Of a stretch of DNA of 12,016 bases, positions 1 through 6,898 are shown piece after piece (the stretch's first letter is position 1; each line of letters starts with the position of its first letter). Source of the DNA: an uncultured Bacilli bacterium (GTDB lineage Bacteria; Bacillota_I; Bacilli_A; RF39; UBA660); NCBI GenBank assembly GCA_947624475.1, contig CANQKK010000014.1:1-12016 (forward strand), given 5' to 3'. A model generated the notes under the pieces. The model was not told the DNA's origin and made no database searches. It saw only the letters and a program-made list of their open reading frames with translations. Made by a program: the position numbers and the translations under genes.

Positions 1-1515
1 ATGAGCACCATCATCATCGGCATCGGTCATGATAATTACTTTACCATAGTTTATGTCTTTAACATTAAAATCATTTCCCACGCCTGCTCCAATAGTGTAT
101 ATTAAAGTATTTATCTCTTCATTTTTAAATATTTCTTCCATTCTCGTCTTCTCGGTATTTAATACTTTGCCACGAAGTGGTAAGATGGCCTGCGTCTTTC
201 GATCTCTTCCTTGCTTAGCACTGCCGCCAGCACTATCTCCCTCGACGATAAAGAGTTCTTTTTCGAGAGACTTTTTACTTTGAGCGGGAGTTAGTTTTCC
301 GGAGAGAAGTCTCTCGGTCTTTTTGCTGTCCTTTCCCTTTCGAGTCTCTTCTCTTGCCTTTCGTGCGGCCTCCCTTGCCTCTTTTCCCTTAATGGCCTTA
401 CCAATAATTTGCGTTGCAATTTGTTTATTTTCTTCGAGGAAGAATTTTAACTTTTCCGTTACGATACTCTCGACAATTGTCCTTGCAACCGGCGTTCCAA
501 GTTTAGATTTGGTCTGTCCCTCAAACTGAAGAAGACTCTCGGGAAGCTGAACAGAAATAATTGCCGTAAGGCCCTCGCGGACATCGGAACCATCAAAAGT
601 TTTGTCTTTCCCTTTAAAATAATTTCCCGCTTTGGCATAATCATTTAAAACTTTCGTAATAGCGGTCTTAAATCCTACTTCGTGAGTTCCGCCATCGGAA
701 GTTTTGACGTTATTGACAAATGAGACAATATTTTCGGAATAACTATCAGTATACTGAAGAGCAACCGATACGTTTACTTTATCTTTCGTACTTGAAAAAC
801 ATAGAGGTTTATGGAGAACTTCTTTTCCCTCATTTAAGTATTCACAAAAAGAAGATAGCCCGTTTTCGTAACAGTATTTTTCACTTCGCATCTCTATTTC
901 ATCGACAATTTCGATAGTAAGCGAATTTATGAGAAAAGCACACTCCTGCATTCTCTCGCAAATAGTCGAATAACTAAATGTGGTATTAGGGAAAATAGCA
1001 GGATCGGGTTTAAATTTTACAGTCGTTCCCGTACGATTAGTCGTTCCTACCTTGCGAAGAGGAATGGATACTTTTCCTCCATTTTCGAATTTGATATAAT
1101 ATTCTCCTCCATCTCTTCTAGTTACTACTTCCATTACTGTACTTAGGGCATTGACAACCGAACCGCCGACACCGTGAAGTCCACCGGATACTTTGTATCC
1201 ACCATCGGTAAACTTCCCTCCTGCATGTAAGACAGTATATATTACTTCGGGAGTCGACTTGCCAGAAGCGTGCATCCCTGTAGGAAGACCTCTTCCTTTA
1301 TCGGTTACACTTACAGAACCATCTTTATGAAGAACTATTTTCAAGTGATTTCCATAGCCATTTAATGCCTCATCGATAGAATTATCCACTATTTCCCAAA
1401 CGAGATGGTGAAGTCCCCTGCGGTCAGTTGAACCAATATACATACCAGGTCTTTTTCTTACTGCCTCGAGTCCCTCTAAAATTTTTATTGAACTTTCATC
1501 ATATTTTGCTGCCAC
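1..1515 (-). CDS. parE: DNA topoisomerase IV subunit B (ParE), 3' part beyond the window
   Basis: ATPase subunit of topoisomerase IV, which with ParC decatenates daughter chromosomes. The visible 505 codons start at GTG (1515) and run off the left edge in frame; full-length ParE is about 640-650 residues. The GHKL ATPase domain is at the N terminus: RPGMYIGSTD, then WEIVDNSIDEAL with the catalytic Glu near residue 41, TDKGRGLPTG, and the GGLHGVGGSVVNAL glycine loop. The TOPRIM domain begins at EGDSAGGSAKQGRD (about 425), followed by LPLRGKVLNTEK and MTDADDDGAH at the edge. ParE rather than GyrB is favoured by GSTDRRGLHHLVWEIVDN and the FEGQTKSKLGT segment, from remembered Bacilli ParE sequences. 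An ATG two bases upstream (1517) is out of frame and stops after ten codons, so GTG is the start; a weak purine-rich SD (GAAAGAG) precedes it. The metal-binding DADXD has Asp at X, where ParE/GyrB usually have Thr or Val. Confidence 0.95.
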   Translation of the reverse strand, partial: MAAKYDESSIKILEGLEAVRKRPGMYIGSTDRRGLHHLVWEIVDNSIDEALNGYGNHLKIVLHKDGSVSVTDKGRGLPTGMHASGKSTPEVIYTVLHAGGKFTDGGYKVSGGLHGVGGSVVNALSTVMEVVTRRDGGEYYIKFENGGKVSIPLRKVGTTNRTGTTVKFKPDPAIFPNTTFSYSTICERMQECAFLINSLTIEIVDEIEMRSEKYCYENGLSSFCEYLNEGKEVLHKPLCFSSTKDKVNVSVALQYTDSYSENIVSFVNNVKTSDGGTHEVGFKTAITKVLNDYAKAGNYFKGKDKTFDGSDVREGLTAIISVQLPESLLQFEGQTKSKLGTPVARTIVESIVTEKLKFFLEENKQIATQIIGKAIKGKEAREAARKAREETRKGKDSKKTERLLSGKLTPAQSKKSLEKELFIVEGDSAGGSAKQGRDRKTQAILPLRGKVLNTEKTRMEEIFKNEEINTLIYTIGAGVGNDFNVKDINYGKVIIMTDADDDGAH

Positions 1516-1607
1516 ATCGATCACTCTTTCTTCTAATTAAAGTTATTTTATCTATCATACTACCTTTTAATTTTCAAGATAGTATTTTAATACATATCAT
1601 CTAGATA

Positions 1608-1636
1608 ATTGTACAACAAAAAGTGAGTATTTGCAA
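1608..1636 (-). promoter_or_regulatory. Sigma-A-type promoter of parE
   Basis: On the minus strand, TTGCAA (1631-1636) and TACAAT (1608-1613) are separated by exactly 17 bp, which places a transcript start near 1600 and a leader of about 85 nt before the parE GTG. An inverted repeat TGTCA-N7-TGACA (1643-1659) lies just upstream of the -35; its role is unknown. A second, weaker hexamer pair lies downstream (TTGAAA near 1572). Confidence 0.6.
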
Positions 1637-1684
1637 GACTGTTGTCACTTTGGTTGACATAATTTTGAGGATTATAGGAAGATG

Positions 1685-1715
1685 AAAAAAATAATCTAAA
1701 TATTTAGATTATTTT
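1685..1715 (-). terminator. Rho-independent terminator of the surface-protein operon
   Basis: Positions 1688-1715 form a perfect 28-bp palindrome (core ATCTAAATATTTAGAT), and on the minus strand it runs into a T tract (1690-1685). The hairpin overlaps the end of the five-helix membrane protein gene: its last four sense codons and the TAG stop lie inside the palindrome. It closes the three-gene operon before parE. Confidence 0.75.
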
Positions 1716-3009
1716 CTAGTAACTCTTTAAATTTACGACAATCTTCAAAACTATAGTTACTTATCAAACTAATTGCTACAGCATCATCGATACTGATATT
1801 AGAATATCTTGTACGGTCTTTTAATTTTCTTAGCATCTCAGCAATTTTCTTGTACTCTTCGATACTGTATTTGCCGGAGAATTCTCTATTGGTATCTACT
1901 TTGATGTCACTTGCAAGTTCACCGAAAGTAACTTTGGTACTATTTGATACTTTTTCTACTTTATCAATAGTATCTTCTAAATTATCGTAACTGATATTTA
2001 CCTTTGGCTCCTTAAGAACTTCGGCCGGTGCCACTTCTTTAGTTTTGGTTATGACAGCATCGGATTTAAAAGCATTATTTTGATATTTACTTTCATATAA
2101 TTCCTGCGGATTTACGATACCACCTGAAGGAGATACAACGCTTTCCTTTTCATAATATCTAACGGGAATATTTCCGTTTAGAATATCATCGAAGGTAAAA
2201 CTGTTACTTTCTTTCTTCGTACTATTTAGTATTAAAGTATTTGGAGTGATACTTGATATAACATTTGGTACTTCAACTACATTCGAAGTAGCCGTAGGCA
2301 TTTTAATAGTACTTTCAGCAGTAGGTAAAGGTAATTTATCAACCTTATCATCAGGTGAAGTCAAAACCAAAGTATTAGTATTTTCTTTAGATAAATCTAA
2401 AGATGCAACACTTTCAGTAATTTTCGACTCTTTTCTGACTTTAAGGCGGTCACTTACAGTATTTGTTATGTATATTGTCATTATAGCAAAAAGCCATATT
2501 ACACCAAGATTCATGTCGAGTTCTAAGATGGCAACTAAATCTGTACTCGTATATAATGACGATATTTCAAAAATGTTAATTTTATTTGTTGCTATGATAT
2601 TTAGAATGATAGCAAACAAAATATTATTTAATACAAACATGATACTATTGGTAATTTTATAACTTTTTCGCGTCTTTTTACTTGCGATATTAATCGTAAA
2701 GATTATATCGACTAAAATAAGTAAAACAATGTATACATAAATAGAAGGGAAATAAATATTACGGAAAAAGATAGTCGTAAAATTGTCAAAAGTATTAGTC
2801 AGAATATTATAGTTACTTACAATACTAATTCCAAATAACAAAATAAACATAATTAACATTAGAAGCATATACTTTTTCTTACTTATTTTCTTAATTATAT
2901 ATGCAATAGTAGTAGCAAGCATTAAAACAGCAAAGACTAAAACTATTTTAAAATTAGTTATCATATCAAATAATACTTTTAATTTTTCTAATACTGATAA
3001 ATAAGTCAT
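1696..3009 (-). CDS. Unknown five-helix membrane protein with long cytoplasmic tail, sortase-linked
   Basis: I do not recognise this 437-residue protein. Hydrophobic helices lie at about 21-39, 47-65, 87-108, 119-141 and 165-185. Lys/Arg clusters (KKISKKK, SKKTRKSYK, SDRLKVRKESK) after helices 1, 3 and 5 predict N-out/C-in by the positive-inside rule. Residues 200-360 are Ser/Thr/Asn/Lys-rich and probably disordered. A motif-like patch, FTFDDILNGNIPVRYYEKES, sits at about 272-291. The last 60 residues (YSIEEYKKIAEMLRKLKDRT onward) look like a compact helical domain. It is the last gene of the operon, 25 nt after the sortase, with SD AAAGGGGGG ahead of the ATG. Context suggests assembly, localisation or sensing for the surface protein, but that is inference. 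LPLPTAES in the tail is not a sorting signal, because no hydrophobic segment follows it. Confidence 0.85.
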   Translation of the reverse strand: MTYLSVLEKLKVLFDMITNFKIVLVFAVLMLATTIAYIIKKISKKKYMLLMLIMFILLFGISIVSNYNILTNTFDNFTTIFFRNIYFPSIYVYIVLLILVDIIFTINIASKKTRKSYKITNSIMFVLNNILFAIILNIIATNKINIFEISSLYTSTDLVAILELDMNLGVIWLFAIMTIYITNTVSDRLKVRKESKITESVASLDLSKENTNTLVLTSPDDKVDKLPLPTAESTIKMPTATSNVVEVPNVISSITPNTLILNSTKKESNSFTFDDILNGNIPVRYYEKESVVSPSGGIVNPQELYESKYQNNAFKSDAVITKTKEVAPAEVLKEPKVNISYDNLEDTIDKVEKVSNSTKVTFGELASDIKVDTNREFSGKYSIEEYKKIAEMLRKLKDRTRYSNISIDDAVAISLISNYSFEDCRKFKELLENNLNI

Positions 3010-3034
3010 ATTAATTTTCCCCCCTTTCTTTAAA

Positions 3035-3664
3035 TTAACCTACACTTACTAATTCAGCAATATAGACGGTCTGATGAGATTCATCATCTTTCGTACAGGT
3101 AACTAGTGTAAGTACAGTCTTTTCTTTATTTCTTATTATTCTTATCATACCTGTCTTCTCCTCGTTGTAGATATTTACTATCTTGTAGGTATACTTAGAA
3201 TTATTATAGTCAATATTAATGATGTCTCCTATTTGTAATAGATACAAATCTCTAAAGTAACTGTTATTGTAGTTACCAGAGTGTCCCGCGATAATTAAAT
3301 TTCCTTTATTAGTATCGGGATAGTTAGATATAGGATGAACATACAAATTAAAATTAACATTATTTAAGTTTGAATCTTTTTTATAAAAACCACGATGGAA
3401 GTTTATCTTCGGAATATCCATAACTCCTAAGTAATCTTCATAAACATAGGTATCATCTTTCTCTTCTTTTTTTACTTCTTCCTCGTCATTTCCTTCCGCT
3501 TCTTCGGTGACAGAGGTTTTATCAAAAGAAGACAAAGCCAAATTCATTTCACTAAATACAACATCCCTTTTATCTTTTATATAGTTAGAAAGCAAAGCGA
3601 GAGTACCACAAATTATCAGTATTACTCCCGCTGCTATCTGGATTTTAAAATTAATTTTCTTCAT
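3035..3664 (-). CDS. Sortase (cysteine transpeptidase), atypical active site
   Basis: Membrane-anchored transpeptidase that would cleave a sorting signal and join the protein to the peptidoglycan cross-bridge or to another subunit. It has 209 residues. One N-terminal helix (about 8-27) is followed by an acidic/Lys linker rich in Glu (54-70) and a sortase beta-barrel from about 75. Active-site motifs are LIIAGHSGN (His128) and LTLVTCTKDD (Cys190). There is no C-terminal helix, as in single-anchor sortases. Eight positions after the Cys, where the family usually has the catalytic Arg (as in THR), the sequence reads SHQTVYIAE, so Gln198 stands in that place and no Arg follows. The ATG lies inside the last codons of the surface protein gene (14-nt overlap) with no good SD of its own, so translation is probably coupled. 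The neighbouring adhesin is the natural substrate. Confidence 0.93.
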   Translation of the reverse strand: MKKINFKIQIAAGVILIICGTLALLSNYIKDKRDVVFSEMNLALSSFDKTSVTEEAEGNDEEEVKKEEKDDTYVYEDYLGVMDIPKINFHRGFYKKDSNLNNVNFNLYVHPISNYPDTNKGNLIIAGHSGNYNNSYFRDLYLLQIGDIINIDYNNSKYTYKIVNIYNEEKTGMIRIIRNKEKTVLTLVTCTKDDESHQTVYIAELVSVG

Positions 3665-5228
3665 TCTTTTTGTAGTTTTTGTATATTATCATAGATCCAA
3701 GACCTATAATAACTATTCCTATTAAGGATGCTGTAATAGTTTTAAACGAAGACGTGTTTTCCATTGGAATATATGTCTCGGGCTTGTTATACATGACGAT
3801 TTTTCCGTCAACGGTTCCATCTTCTTTGACAACAAACTCGACTGTCTCACTAGTAAGTTCGTATCCTTCAGGTGCCAAAGTCTCTTTTAATGAGTATTTT
3901 CCTGGTTTTAAACCTTTAATCTTATGAGGCTCTTTACCAGAAATCCATGCTTCGACTAGATTTCCATCTTCATCGTATAATTCGAGATGAGCTCCTGGTA
4001 ACTCTTTTTTGTTAGTTACATCTTGCTTGCTTATATATATATCTTTAACATCTTCTTTAGTATTTTTAAATGATAATTTAACACTCTTATTGGTACTACT
4101 TAGTTCGAACTCGACAGTTTCAGAACTTAGAATGTAACCATCGGGAGCGTACTCTTCAGTTATATAGTACTTACCTAAAGGTAATCCTTTAAATACTTTT
4201 GCTTCTTCAGTAGTCTCCCAAGTTTCAATTACTTCACCACTCGCATTTTTCAATGTTAACTTAGCACCTTTAAGGGCTTTTCCTGTAGTAGAGTCTATTT
4301 TGATAATTTCGACATTTGTCGGAGTTTCCTTTTTAACAGTAACTTTGAAATTAGTACTATCTTTTACATTATACTTCTCAGGATATAATGTAGTCGTAGA
4401 CTGATAAGCAGAATTACTAGTTGGAGAATATAAGTATGCTCTTCCCATTGTACCAGAAGCAGATGTGCTTATTTTAACTTCTGCACTATTTGTAACACTA
4501 GATACTGGCACTTTAACGTAGAAGGCTTCCGCTACTCCGTAGACACTTCTAGAAGTTCCACTCTTATCAGTTACGATAGTTCCACTTGGTGCACTATCTA
4601 AACTTACTTTGAAAGTATTATTGGTAATATTACCAGAAGTAGTAACAGTAAGAGCTGAACTTACATAATACTTTTTATCACTAGATAATGTTAAATCACT
4701 ACTAGGATTTTTAATTTTAATTGTCGGCTCGTATCTAACATATTTTTTTGAGTTATTTACTAATTTACTAATTTCTTTGGCAACAGTAGATGATGAACCA
4801 TGATATGTACCATTAGTAAAGTTAAAGTTTGTAAAGACACTATCATTTGGTGATACTAGGTACCAAACAGCAAGTGCTGTAATAAAGTAGTCTTCGTCAT
4901 TGTTACCTGTAATACTCTTATTTGGATAACCATTTTCGAGAACATAGACGAATCTAGCATCTAACTCTTTATTTAGTTTGTACACCTCGGTTCCAGAAGT
5001 TGGCATCAAATCGTGAATCTCGGTACAATAAACTACTTTTCCATCAGTAGTCTGCTTGTATCTAAATTGAATTGTTCCACTTCCTAAATAATTTTTTCCA
5101 TAAAGGAAACGTAAATCTTTAGCTGCTATTGTGTAACTATTAGGTGCAGTTGTCTCAGCTTTAACACTTACACCAAATAATGTAATAAAAATTGCTAGTA
5201 AAACAAATAAAATGTTTCTTAATTTCAT
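3651..5228 (-). CDS. Cell-wall-anchored surface protein: thioester-like domain plus two Cna-B domains
   Basis: Secreted adhesin or pilin-like protein of 525 residues from the ATG at 5228. A start 14 codons upstream is rejected because it lies across the SD. A signal peptide covers about 1-24 (cleavage near VKAET). Residues about 30-165 resemble the thioester (TQXA) domain: YC at 67-68, NGYP, then FITALAVWYL, where the usual TQXA reads TALA, so the thioester Gln is absent. Two Cna-B/SpaA-like domains follow with intact isopeptide triads. Domain 1 has Lys310 (IIKID), Glu358 (EEYAPDGY) and Asn389; domain 2 has Lys401 (ISKQD), Glu449 (ETLAPEGY) and Asn481. The C terminus is a sorting signal: IPMENTSS (487-494), a hydrophobic helix (about 497-515) and a Lys-rich tail. 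It is the first gene of the operon, and the overlapping sortase is its probable anchoring enzyme. Confidence 0.92.
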   Translation of the reverse strand: MKLRNILFVLLAIFITLFGVSVKAETTAPNSYTIAAKDLRFLYGKNYLGSGTIQFRYKQTTDGKVVYCTEIHDLMPTSGTEVYKLNKELDARFVYVLENGYPNKSITGNNDEDYFITALAVWYLVSPNDSVFTNFNFTNGTYHGSSSTVAKEISKLVNNSKKYVRYEPTIKIKNPSSDLTLSSDKKYYVSSALTVTTSGNITNNTFKVSLDSAPSGTIVTDKSGTSRSVYGVAEAFYVKVPVSSVTNSAEVKISTSASGTMGRAYLYSPTSNSAYQSTTTLYPEKYNVKDSTNFKVTVKKETPTNVEIIKIDSTTGKALKGAKLTLKNASGEVIETWETTEEAKVFKGLPLGKYYITEEYAPDGYILSSETVEFELSSTNKSVKLSFKNTKEDVKDIYISKQDVTNKKELPGAHLELYDEDGNLVEAWISGKEPHKIKGLKPGKYSLKETLAPEGYELTSETVEFVVKEDGTVDGKIVMYNKPETYIPMENTSSFKTITASLIGIVIIGLGSMIIYKNYKKNEEN

Positions 5229-5238
5229 AATATATAAA

Positions 5239-5246
5239 CCTCCCCT
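5239..5246 (-). promoter_or_regulatory. Ribosome binding site fixing the surface protein start
   Basis: AGGGGAGG on the minus strand lies 10 nt before the ATG at 5228. An in-frame ATG at 5270 has no SD and falls between the promoter -10 and the -35, upstream of the expected transcript start, so 5228 is the start. Confidence 0.85.
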
Positions 5247-5260
5247 GAAATCGAGTATAT

Positions 5261-5289
5261 ATGTTAGCACTTTTTAATTACTTTGTCAA
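5261..5289 (-). promoter_or_regulatory. Strong sigma-A promoter of the surface-protein operon
   Basis: Consensus -35 TTGACA (5284-5289) and -10 TAACAT (5261-5266) with a 17-bp spacer. TGC immediately before the -10 gives an extended TGn element. The transcript would start near 5254, leaving a leader of only about 25 nt, so there is no room for a riboswitch. AGCACTT occurs twice on the plus strand 33 bp apart (5266-5272 and 5299-5305), flanking the -35; any operator role is speculative. Confidence 0.75.
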
Positions 5290-5403
5290 GTTTTTTTGAG
5301 CACTTGTTCTAGACGTTAAAATTATCACGATTGTTTTACTAGTTTGGAAAATCTAAGAGACTTAAAAAATAATTAAATAATATCTACTTTTGAAGATTAA
5401 AAA

Positions 5404-5432
5404 TTATATTATTGGTAATTTTAAGCATAATA
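5404..5432 (+). promoter_or_regulatory. Possible forespore (sigma-G-like) promoter of the germination operon
   Basis: TTATA (5404-5408), a 17-bp spacer and CATAATA (5426-5432) fit the approximate sigma-G pattern GHATR / CATWMTA, apart from the first base. Germinant receptor operons are known sigma-G targets. The weak point is that transcription would begin near 5439, almost on top of the SD GAGGTG (5438-5443). A poor sigma-A reading (TTATAT, 16 bp, CATAAT) covers the same bases. Confidence 0.3.
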
Positions 5433-5452
5433 ATTATGAGGTGTAAAAAAAG

Positions 5453-6898
5453 ATGAATGATAAAATTATAAATAAACTAAAAAAAGATACCGATAATAGT
5501 TCCTATATTATATATCGGGAAAAATATATTAAAAAGTCAAAAATAGATATTATCTATAATGAGACTCTTACTGACTCTGATAAACTATCAGATTTTATAT
5601 TTAGAAGTTTAGATAAAATCGAAAAAATTTATAATGAAAAAGATCATCTATACGATACGATTAAAAATAATATTAGTAATATTAAAATTAAGGAAGTTAA
5701 AGGATACAGTGATATATGTAAATATTTAAATAATGGTTTTGTCATTCTTCTTATCGAAAATGATTATTCGCTTGCTTTAGAAGTTAAAAAAAATCTATCT
5801 CGAAGTATCGATAAACCAATGTCCGAGACCACCTTAAAAGGACCACTCGATGCTTTTAATGAAAACATCGAAACTAATATTGGACTTATCAAGAGAAGAA
5901 TTAAATCAAATAGTATTTGGAATAAAGATATGGAAATTGGAAGATATACGAAGACCAAAATTAGTATTTTGACAATTGATGGAATTACTGATACGTCAAT
6001 TAGAGATAAAATTATTGAAGCGCTAAGTAATATTGAAATTGATAAACTGACGGACTCGAGTAGTCTTAAATATCTTATTACAGATGAGATGAAGACTATC
6101 TTTCCCACTATTATGACGACGGAAAGACCAGATAAAGTCTGTGATAGTCTATTAAATGGAAGAACGGTAATAATCGTCGACAATTGTCCTTTTGCCCTTA
6201 TCATGCCGGTATTTATTAATGACTTTTTTATATCGGAAGATGATAAGGACTCGAGAAGTTTTAATAATAGTCTAACGAGATTCCTTAGATATATTGCTTT
6301 TTTTATAACAGTAATGACTCCGGGAATATATATTGCTATTACGACCTTTAATCAGGAAATGTTACCACTAGAGTTTCTTACTAGTTTTGCTTCCCAGCGA
6401 AGTAGTGTTCCCTTCCCTGCTTTTTTCGAGGCACTTTTGATGCTTTTATCTTTTGAGATATTAAGAGAAAGTGACCTTCGAATACCAAATGTATCTAATT
6501 CGGCACTATCGATAGTGGGGGCTCTAATTTTAGGAGAGGCCGCTGTAAACGCAGGGATAGTATCTCCTATTATGATTATCGTCGAAGCGGTGACCGCTAT
6601 TAGTGCTCTTATATTTACGGATACTGAATTTATTAATGCTATTAAATGGTACCGCTTATTTTTCATGATAGGAGCAACGACAATTGGTATGTTTGGCGTA
6701 TTTATTGTCTTTATCTTCTTCGTAATTAACTTGTGTTCGCTTAATTCTTTTGGAAAGCCATTTATGATACCTTATGCTCCCTTATCGAAAGCAGGAATTA
6801 AAAATAGTGTCGTAAAGTTTCCATTAAAGTCGAGAAAAAAGAGAAATAAATTTCTTACTGATAATGTAACAAGGGAGGTAATTAATGAGAAAGATTAA
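5453..6898 (+). CDS. Spore germinant receptor subunit A (GerA family)
   Basis: A subunit of the Ger receptor in the spore inner membrane, which responds to germinants together with the B and C subunits. At 481 residues it is close to B. subtilis GerAA as I recall it. The soluble N-terminal region (1 to about 275) carries GPLDAFNENIETNIGLIKRR (130-149) and ERPDKVCDSLLNGRTVIIVD (224-243), both family hallmarks. The membrane region has helices from about 279, VPFPAFFEALLM (319-330), FEILRESDLRIP (334-345) and VGALILGEAAVNAGIVSP (355-372), then three further hydrophobic stretches to about 427 and a basic C-terminal tail (KSRKKRNK). The ATG follows SD GAGGTG by 9 nt. It overlaps the C-subunit gene by 14 nt. 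Which germinant it responds to cannot be read from sequence. Confidence 0.95.
   Translation: MNDKIINKLKKDTDNSSYIIYREKYIKKSKIDIIYNETLTDSDKLSDFIFRSLDKIEKIYNEKDHLYDTIKNNISNIKIKEVKGYSDICKYLNNGFVILLIENDYSLALEVKKNLSRSIDKPMSETTLKGPLDAFNENIETNIGLIKRRIKSNSIWNKDMEIGRYTKTKISILTIDGITDTSIRDKIIEALSNIEIDKLTDSSSLKYLITDEMKTIFPTIMTTERPDKVCDSLLNGRTVIIVDNCPFALIMPVFINDFFISEDDKDSRSFNNSLTRFLRYIAFFITVMTPGIYIAITTFNQEMLPLEFLTSFASQRSSVPFPAFFEALLMLLSFEILRESDLRIPNVSNSALSIVGALILGEAAVNAGIVSPIMIIVEAVTAISALIFTDTEFINAIKWYRLFFMIGATTIGMFGVFIVFIFFVINLCSLNSFGKPFMIPYAPLSKAGIKNSVVKFPLKSRKKRNKFLTDNVTREVINEKD

Noticed and set aside
53..917. Several short open frames on both strands inside parE
   Set aside because: They are shadows of the uninterrupted parE frame, which carries all the conserved motifs.
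1654..1680. Plus-strand TTGACA as a promoter toward the membrane protein gene
   Set aside because: No acceptable -10 follows at 15-19 bp, and there is no plus-strand gene there.
2310..2350. LPLPTAES in the membrane protein tail as a sortase motif
   Set aside because: It is internal, predicted cytoplasmic, and not followed by a hydrophobic helix and basic tail.
2246..2662. A 138-codon plus-strand open frame, hydrophobic in translation
   Set aside because: It lies entirely antisense to the membrane protein gene, has no SD, and its hydrophobicity mirrors the helices coded on the other strand.
5229..5270. Longer surface protein starting at the ATG at 5270
   Set aside because: The extra 14 codons contain the SD and lie upstream of the expected transcript start; the ATG at 5228 gives a proper signal peptide.
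5261..5305. HrcA/CIRCE-like element near the surface protein promoter (AAGTGCTAA half-site)
   Set aside because: CIRCE needs an inverted partner nine bases away; only direct copies of AGCACTT, 33 bp apart, are present.
5764..6204. A 146-codon minus-strand open frame within the A-subunit gene
   Set aside because: It is antisense to a clearly recognised GerA-family coding region and matches nothing known.
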